DNA of 64,000 nt from Platerodrilus igneus (lineage: Eukaryota; Arthropoda; Insecta; Coleoptera; Lycidae), in contig JARFIW010001190.1 of assembly GCA_036346225.1 (NCBI GenBank), positions 186,001 to 250,000 of the forward strand, written 5' to 3'. The notes beneath the pieces were generated by a model. The model worked only from the letters and a program-made list of their open reading frames with translations, did not search any database and was not told where the DNA came from. Of this stretch, positions 58,484 to 64,000 are shown in pieces. The position numbers were made by a program, and so were the translations under genes. Positions within the stretch are counted from its first letter, which is position 1. Each line of letters begins with the position of its first letter.

Positions 58484-59351
58484 TCTTTGGTTTAAAATTT
58501 CGTGTGAGGACTATCGACAAAAAAGAGTAAGTTTTAGTTTGAATTTTGCAAACGTAGAAGAAATTAATATTTACATGTATAATTCAAAACTGCTAATCAA
58601 TAATTTTCTAGAATGAACATCTTAAGTATTGCGTGCAGCGTGTGCGAAAATGTTTTACTGGATGTGATGCCATAAAAAACACAACGAAAGGCACATCGAG
58701 ATGGTTTATTTCAGGAGGAACTAAAATTACAGCCAATGAGTGGGAACAAATTAAGGATTTGGAAAACCAATCGACCGCAGCGCATAAAGAACGTATAAAC
58801 GCCGCAATTCAGTTAGAACGAACCAAGTTACTATTTGAAAACCATACACCATAACAAAATCTTCTTCCAAAATCATAATTGTAGGCCTGAACCCGTTCGA
58901 CGATTACAAAATAATTTTTAGATTTGTTGACACCATTTCGCAGAGCGTACTTGATGTATCCCTCAACGTATTTAGGAAGATTATATCAAATCTTCCACAC
59001 ATTATACGCACTATGGAAGTTGGCATGCAAAATCAGATATGCAAATTCGACAACTTGCATTTTTATTTAAATAAGAATTGTTTAGTGAAGATGATGACAT
59101 TTGATGGGAATTATATGATATTTACCAAAGGAACTTTAGAGCACTTTTAGGGTATCTCAGATCGTTCTCAACCATGCTAATACTTTAAAAGAACTAACGG
59201 AAAAGGGTACTCCTAATATAGATCTGTTTCTGTTAGATGTCGCAATGGAAAGATATAATGGGAATGATGTTCTACAGAATCTCGCACATGATGTAATTAA
59301 AAACAAATACAGTAATAGTGATATTATACGAATTTATAAGAACCTACCCAA
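58484..59351 (+). pseudogene. Unknown spliced gene remnant with Cys cluster
   Basis: Exon 58484-58526 (acceptor TTTTCAG, donor AGA|GTAAGT) joins in phase 0 across an 85-nt intron (58527-58611, acceptor AATTTTCTAG) to exon 58612-58854. The joined reading is rich in Cys and Lys/Arg (LWFKISCEDYRQKR, then YCVQRVRKCFTGCDAI) and contains TSRWFISGGTKITANEWEQI and a charged helix. Past 58854 the reading continues in another frame to 59147 (SSKIIIVGLNPFDDYKIIF, RFVDTISQSVLDV) and again shifted to 59351 (DVAMERYNGNDVLQNLAHDV). The three segments look like one protein of about 270 residues with two frame breaks. The earlier 5' end was not found. A weak likeness of the SGG-n-ITANEW segment to single-strand-DNA-binding PC4-type folds is unproven. 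No function assigned. Confidence 0.5.
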
Positions 59352-59819
59352 GATTGTTTGAAAACAGTATTTGTAAACAAGTTGAGTATATGGAAGAATA
59401 CAACAGGTTTCCATTCCACGCATTTACGAGCGATGTTTAAATTTTAAGCCGAAGACTGAAAATTTTGTAACACTATTAATTACACTTTTGTTTTCTTATA
59501 CGTTTCTAAACTGTTGTATTTCAACTACAGATATTAATAGATGTCAATAAAATTATGTTATAGTTTTAAATAAAACGATTCTGATTAATAATTTTGTAAA
59601 ACGTTTAACACCCTTTTAAAAAATAATACACATCTTTGTTATAATTCTTTCATAATTACTTAGATACCCATTTCAGTTACGTGGACATTTGAAAAATATA
59701 AACAATACCAATGTATGCTTTTATATTTTAAAACATAAACAAGCTAATATATACAAAATAATTTCTAAATTCACATCATTCATTTCTTATGATAACAGTT
59801 GTGGTGGTTAAATTTTATT

Positions 59820-60079
59820 TTAAAACTTACAATTTAGTATATATTCCATTTGAATATCTGCCAACAGTTTTATAAACCCCATCTCCTCGATTATTTCCAT
59901 AAAATCATCCAGATCCTCGGGCATTGATAAAACTGCAGTACAGTGCTGTATTGCTTCCTCGTATGACTGACACATAAGACATTTTCTCCTTCTATCGAAA
60001 AGCGTTGCCCACATTCTGCTTTTTTTACTCGTAGAGCATTGCGAAATCTTCGAATAACCTCTCCAAAGTCTTTATACAT
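59820..60079 (-). pseudogene. Small CxxC ORF, left arm
   Basis: ATG at 60079 opens a basic N-terminus (MYKDFGEVIRRFRNALRVKK). The strongest coding segment, in a different frame, is RRRKCLMCQSYEEAIQHC followed by a Leu/Met/acidic helix to a stop at 59820. The two frames overlap, and a TTTC tetranucleotide at 59998 that the other arm lacks lies at the switch, so one or both copies are broken. AATAAA follows the stop directly. CxxC suggests a metal site. No family recognised. Confidence 0.45.
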
Positions 60080-60140
60080 ATTTATTATATTGTCTCTTTA
60101 AACCGTACAATCAACAAATAATAACTTCTACGCGAACAGT

Positions 60141-60155
60141 CCTTTTATATGAGCT
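60141..60155 (-). promoter_or_regulatory. TATA box of the small CxxC ORF, left arm
   Basis: GCTCATATAAAAGGACTG on the minus strand, about 65 bp before the ATG. The right arm has the same site near 63476-63490 with one A fewer. Confidence 0.5.
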
Positions 60156-60612
60156 ACTCCTATTCGGATATGTACCGATTGCACCCGATTTGTGTACACG
60201 TACGAAGCAACAGGTAGGGAATGTATTCTATGAATTAATCTATTACATTCCTTAACAAAATGCTAAGGACTTTAAAATAATTATAACTCTTGTTAGACCT
60301 CTAGCCTCCGGATAAACGTTATTATTTTAGGTTGTGTCACTGTTTTCTGAATCAACTTCCTACACACTTTTCCTAAACTATGCGTATCAATTGGGGGTTA
60401 CACTTTACTCTATAAACCGACTTGTATATATTTTCGTATTAGTCTCTAGCTATCACGTCCGTATAATAAAGATTGTACAGACTCGTCGTCAACTGGTGAC
60501 TTAATCTTTTTTTAAAACTAGCCTTTGTTTTCAAGTTTAACCCTTGTTGTACGTGTGGGGATTCTTCCCGCTATTCCTTGTGACTAGGAATCGGTGATTT
60601 GCGAGGGTTTAA

Positions 60613-61060
60613 TCAATTGTTTGTACACCTCTTCGAATTTTGTAGAGATGTAGTGTCTCCCTTTTTGTATACCACAAAGTTCTTTCGTACGGAATCCTGC
60701 ATAAAATGAAGCTTACGTTTATTTACAATAAAATCTTTAACGTTCGTCACTATGAAACTTCGGATTGGGGCTAACCATTGAACGCCTTCTTCTATATTTA
60801 TATACTCGTCGAAATTCTTCCTATATCGACCATTATCCAAATCAAAATCTTTCACAACAGTTATAAAACTATGTATCGAATCACCCCAACACTGCAAGCA
60901 CATTTCTTTAAATTTTGGATATGACATGTCGCCACTTATATGGTCAAGAAAGATATGGCGAAAGTTTGTGTGACCCTGTTTCCATAATGCGATTACATTG
61001 GCGTCATCTCAGAGTCTATGTTTTAAGGTCCTAGCGTAAGTTTGACATAAGTAAAGGAAA
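60613..61060 (-). pseudogene. Packaging-ATPase-like C-terminal fragment, left arm
   Basis: Open from an ATG at 60927 to 60613; the same frame runs upstream to about 61060 through one in-frame TGA (61011-61009). Motif order: LCQTYAR, KHRL, DDANVIALWKQG, FRHIFLDHISGDMSYPKF, CLQCWGD and NGRYRKNFDEY. This succession (QxY, DNAN-hydrophobic-LxKQ, KHIYxDHVxxDM, CxxCW, GRYRKGFD) is what I associate with the C-terminal half of the A32/FtsK-like DNA-packaging ATPase of Polintons and adintoviruses. The Walker A/B half is absent: sequence farther out is the minisatellite and palindrome centre. The last 60 residues are unlike the family as I remember it. Inactive fragment. Confidence 0.55.
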
Positions 61061-61080
61061 TCAATGATCTTATGTCGGAG

Positions 61081-61180
61081 ACACTTTCACCTTATGGGGC
61101 AATTTCACTCAGCAATTTCACCCTATGGGCAATTTCACCCTATGGGGCAATTTCACCCTATGGGGTAATTTCACCCTATT
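61081..61180. repeat. 18-bp minisatellite, left arm
   Basis: About five copies of CAATTTCACCCTATGGGG, one shortened and one degenerate, close to the end of the ATPase-like reading. Confidence 0.9.
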
Positions 61181-61699
61181 CTGATGCAGATAAATTCAAG
61201 GAACTTTGCCATTAATGCACCCACAATCAGACTAAATCCGATTATGCAAATAAAGAAATAGTTTAATATTATTGCAATATCACAAAAGTTATACGTAACA
61301 ACCAATTTTAAAAAATTGTCTTTGAAACTTAAAATGGATGTTAGACTAAGTTTTATCATTACAGTGGTACCATATCTGGTTGAACCGAGAAACAGTGCAA
61401 TTAAGTTGATGAATCGATGCGAATTGGTGTAGTTCCGACTCCCAGTAAGTGGGGTTGGGGCTGTCTGACCGCAGAGTAGTCGTAATAACTGTCTTTGTAA
61501 ATTTTGGTAGCTATATCAGTTTCGAGTTAGAGGCCTTGGTATAAAATTTACAAATTTATGTTAAAATTTTCCTAAGTCCGAACTACTAAAAATTTTGTCA
61601 AGCCCCAAAATATTCAAAATGGACATATCTCAGGTGTATGTTGGATATAGTTTGGATGTATGTCGTACGGATGCCAAAGGAGGGAGAAGGACAAAGTAG

Positions 61700-61925
61700 G
61701 GTGGAGGGTAATTGCTTTTTAATGAGTTTTCTCATTAAAAACCCATTAGCACTAATTGCTTTTTAATGAGTTTTCCCATTAAAAACCAAGTGTGGACCTA
61801 GGTTAGATAAAAAGAAAAATTAATAGGTTAGGTCAGCGCCGCGGCGCTGGGAAAACTAATTAAAAAGCAATTAGTGCTAATGGGTTTTTAATGAGAAAAC
61901 TCATTAAAAAGCAATTACCCTCCAC
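61700..61925. repeat. Palindrome centre with nested hairpins
   Basis: TTTTTAATGAG-TTTT-CTCATTAAAAA hairpins occur at about 61716, 61753 and, inverted, at 61888. Between them lie AGGTTAGGTCAG and the 12-bp self-complementary GCGCCGCGGCGC. The layout resembles terminal hairpins of linear DNA elements, or two element ends joined head to head. Confidence 0.7.
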
Positions 61926-62447
61926 CCCACTTTGTCCTTCTCCCTCCTTTGGCATCCGTACGACATACATCCAAACTATATCCAACATACACCTGAGATA
62001 TGTCCATTTTGAATATTTTGGGGCTTGACAAAATTTTTAGTAGTTCGGACTTAGGAAAATTTTAACATAAATTTGTAAATTTTATACCAAGGCCTCTAAC
62101 TCGAAACTGATATAGCTACCAAAATTTACAAAGACAGTTATTACGACTACTCTGCGGTCAGACAGCCCCAACCCCACTTACTGGGAGTCGGAGCTACACC
62201 AATTCGCATCGATTCATCAACTTAATTGCACTGTTTCTCGGTTCAACCAGATATGGTACCACTGTAATGATAAAACTTAGTCATAACATCCATTTTAAGT
62301 TTCAAAGACAATTTTTTAAAATTGGTTGTTACGTATAACTTTTGTGATATTGCAATAATATTAAACTATTTCTTTATTTGCATAATCGGATTTAGGTCTG
62401 ATTGTGGTCATTAATGGCAAAGTTCCTTGAATTTATCTGCATCAGAA

Positions 62448-62548
62448 TAGGGTGAAATTACCCCATAGGGTGAAATTGCCCCATAGGGTGAAATTGCCCC
62501 ATAGGGTGAAATTGCCCCATAGAGTGAAATTGCCCCATAAGGTGAAAG
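62448..62548. repeat. 18-bp minisatellite, right arm
   Basis: Inverse of the left-arm repeat (CCCCATAGGGTGAAATTG), with about six copies and no shortened unit. Confidence 0.9.
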
Positions 62549-62566
62549 TGTTCCGACATAAGATCA

Positions 62567-63040
62567 TTGATTTCTTTACTTATGTCAAACTTACGCTAGG
62601 ACCTTAAAACATAGACTCTGAGATGACGCCAATGTAATCGCATTATGGAAACAGGGTCACACAAACTTTCGCCATATCTTTCTTGACCATATAAGTGGCG
62701 ACATGTCATATCCAAAATTTAAAGAAATGTGCTTGCAGTGTTGGGGTGATTCGATACATAGTTTTATAACTGTTGTGAAAGATTTTGATTTGGATAATGG
62801 TGATATAGGAAGAATTTCGACGAGTATATAAATATAGAAGAAGGCGTTCAATGGTTAGCCCCAATCCGAAGTTTCATAGTGACGAACGTTAAAGATTTTA
62901 TTGTAAATAAACGTAAGCTTCATTTTATGCAGGATTCCGTACGAACGAACTTTGTGGTATACAAAAGGAGACACTACATCTCTACAAAAATTGAAGAGGT
63001 GTACAAACAATTGATTAAACCCTTGCAAATCACCAATTCC
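62567..63040 (+). pseudogene. Packaging-ATPase-like C-terminal fragment, right arm
   Basis: Mirror copy of 60613-61060 with the same in-frame TGA. After the ATG at 62703 it loses the frame near 62802, where one C is missing before ATATAGGAAG, and has further small changes near 62945. It shows the same motifs (HISGDMSYPKF, CLQCWGD) before the break. Confidence 0.5.
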
Positions 63041-63547
63041 TAGTCACAAGGAATAGCGGAAGAATCCACACGTACAACAAGGGTTAAACTTGAAAACAAA
63101 GGCTAGTTTTTTTAAAAAAAGATTAAGTCACCAGTTGACGACGAGTCTGTACAATCTTTATTATACGGACGTGATAGCTAGAGACTAATACGAAAATATA
63201 TACAAGTCGGTTTATAGAGTAAAGTGTAACCCCCAATTGATACGCATAGTTTAGGAAAAGTGTGTAGGAAGTTGATTCAGAAAACAGTGACACAACCTAA
63301 AATAATAACGTTTATCCGGAGGCTAGAGGTCTAACAAGAGTTATAATTATTTTTAAAGTCCTTAGCATTTTGTTAATGAATGTAATAGATTAATTCATAG
63401 AATACATTCCCTACCTGTTGCTTCGTACGTGTACACAAATCGGGTGCAATCGGTACATATCCGAATAGGAGTAGCTCATATAAAGGACTGTTCGCGTAGA
63501 AGTTATTATTTGTTGATTGTACGGTTTAAAGAGACAATATAATAAAT

Positions 63548-63803
63548 ATGTATAAAGACTTTGGAGAGGTTATTCGAAGATTTCGCAATGCTCTACGAGT
63601 AAAAAAAGCAGAATGTGGGCAACGCTGATAGAAGGAGAAAATGTCTTATGTGTCAGTCATACGAGGAAGCAATACAGCACTGTACTGCAGTGTTATCAAT
63701 GCCCGAGGATCTGGATGATTTTATGGAAATAATCGAGGAGATGGGGTTTATAAAACTGTTGGCAGATATTCAAATGGAATATATACTAAATTGTAAGTTT
63801 TAA
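63548..63803 (+). pseudogene. Small CxxC ORF, right arm
   Basis: Mirror copy of 59820-60079. ATG at 63548; the first frame stops soon after ECGQR because four bases are missing. The second frame (63615-63803) is intact through RRRKCLMCQSYEEAIQHC to the stop, followed by AATAAA at 63804. Confidence 0.45.
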
Positions 63804-64000
63804 AATAAAAATTTAACCACCACAACTGTTATCATAAGAAATGAATGATGTGAATTTAGAAATTATTTTTGTATATATTAGCTTGTTTATGTTTTAAAAT
63901 ATAAAAGCATACATTGGTATTGTTTATATTTTCAAATGTCCACGTAACTGAAATGGGTATCTAAGTAATTATGAAAAGAATTATAACAAAGATGTGTATT

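Larger units (their letters stand above)
59625..64000. repeat. Giant inverted repeat (palindrome), arms at least 2.15 kb
   Basis: Left arm 59625-61782 and right arm 61848-64000 are inverted copies, the right one still matching at the window end. The spacer is about 65 bp, GC-rich in part (CAGCGCCGCGGCGCTG, itself palindromic). Smaller nested hairpins (TTTTAATGAG-TTTT-CTCATTAAAA) flank it. The arms differ by scattered substitutions and small indels (for example TTTC at 59998 absent near 63628, one C absent near 62802, minisatellite copy number), so it is not a perfect mirror. Each arm carries an ATPase-like fragment, a small ORF with a TATA box, and an 18-bp minisatellite. Confidence 0.95.

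Noticed and set aside
1..64000. CRISPR arrays, bacterial operons or riboswitches
   Set aside because: No spaced identical repeats of suitable size and the content is plainly eukaryotic.

Overview
The window is AT-rich eukaryotic DNA, most likely from an insect or other arthropod. The evidence is its mix of mobile elements (BEL/Pao, Ty3/Gypsy, piggyBac, pogo, hAT, tRNA-derived SINEs), very short introns (62 and 85 nt) in the few spliced genes, and TATA/initiator promoters of arthropod type. There is no sign of prokaryotic organisation. Most of the window is repeats in various states of decay. Few host exons can be supported, and no rRNA, CRISPR or functional tRNA gene was found.

Layout, left to right. 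1-8521: two tandem units of a minus-strand Ty3/Gypsy element with long (about 2.1 kb) near-identical LTRs, gag, an aspartic protease and a truncated RT. 8.5-14.3 kb: mostly non-coding, with a candidate signal-peptide exon (11735-11826), relics of a Penelope-like element and a SINE, and (TA)n tracts. 14.3-18.6 kb: a satellite array of about 169-bp monomers. 18.6-23 kb: non-coding with foldbacks. 22987-24901: a non-autonomous hAT with an exact 8-bp target duplication. 25188-29837: a minus-strand BEL/Pao element with both LTRs and a 5-bp target duplication but internal deletions. 30.3-31.6 kb: two inverted SINEs and a 150-bp tandem repeat. 33.3-34.6 kb: a foldback related to the 14-18 kb satellite and three tRNA-like SINE heads. 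34.8-36.9 kb: a broken hAT transposase with an inserted GGTCACCGGGTCA-rich segment. 37.2-38.65 kb: two decayed copies of the unknown gene found intact at 56.6-57.4 kb. 39900-46785: a minus-strand Ty3/Gypsy element (LTRs, 4-bp target duplication, only RNase H end plus integrase left), lying against a candidate secreted-protein exon. 48.75-50.4 kb: a dead piggyBac. 51075-53888: a pogo/Tigger-like element with TIRs and TA duplication. 54.4-55.1 kb: a 327-bp direct duplication.

The most unusual part is 56.6-64.0 kb. It holds a compact spliced minus-strand gene of unknown family (253 aa, C-terminal DSGYHSG), a divergent plus-strand spliced gene remnant, and then a giant inverted repeat with arms of at least 2.15 kb. 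The arms run from 59625 to 61782 and from 61848 to beyond the window end. Each arm carries a fragment resembling the C-terminal half of the Polinton/adintovirus-type (A32/FtsK-like) DNA-packaging ATPase, a small CxxC ORF with its own TATA box, and an 18-bp minisatellite. I read this as remains of a virus-like or Polinton-like integrated element. That assignment is inference and rests on motif memory.

Many frame breaks coincide with homopolymer-length differences between duplicated copies. Some pseudogene calls may therefore reflect uncorrected long-read errors.
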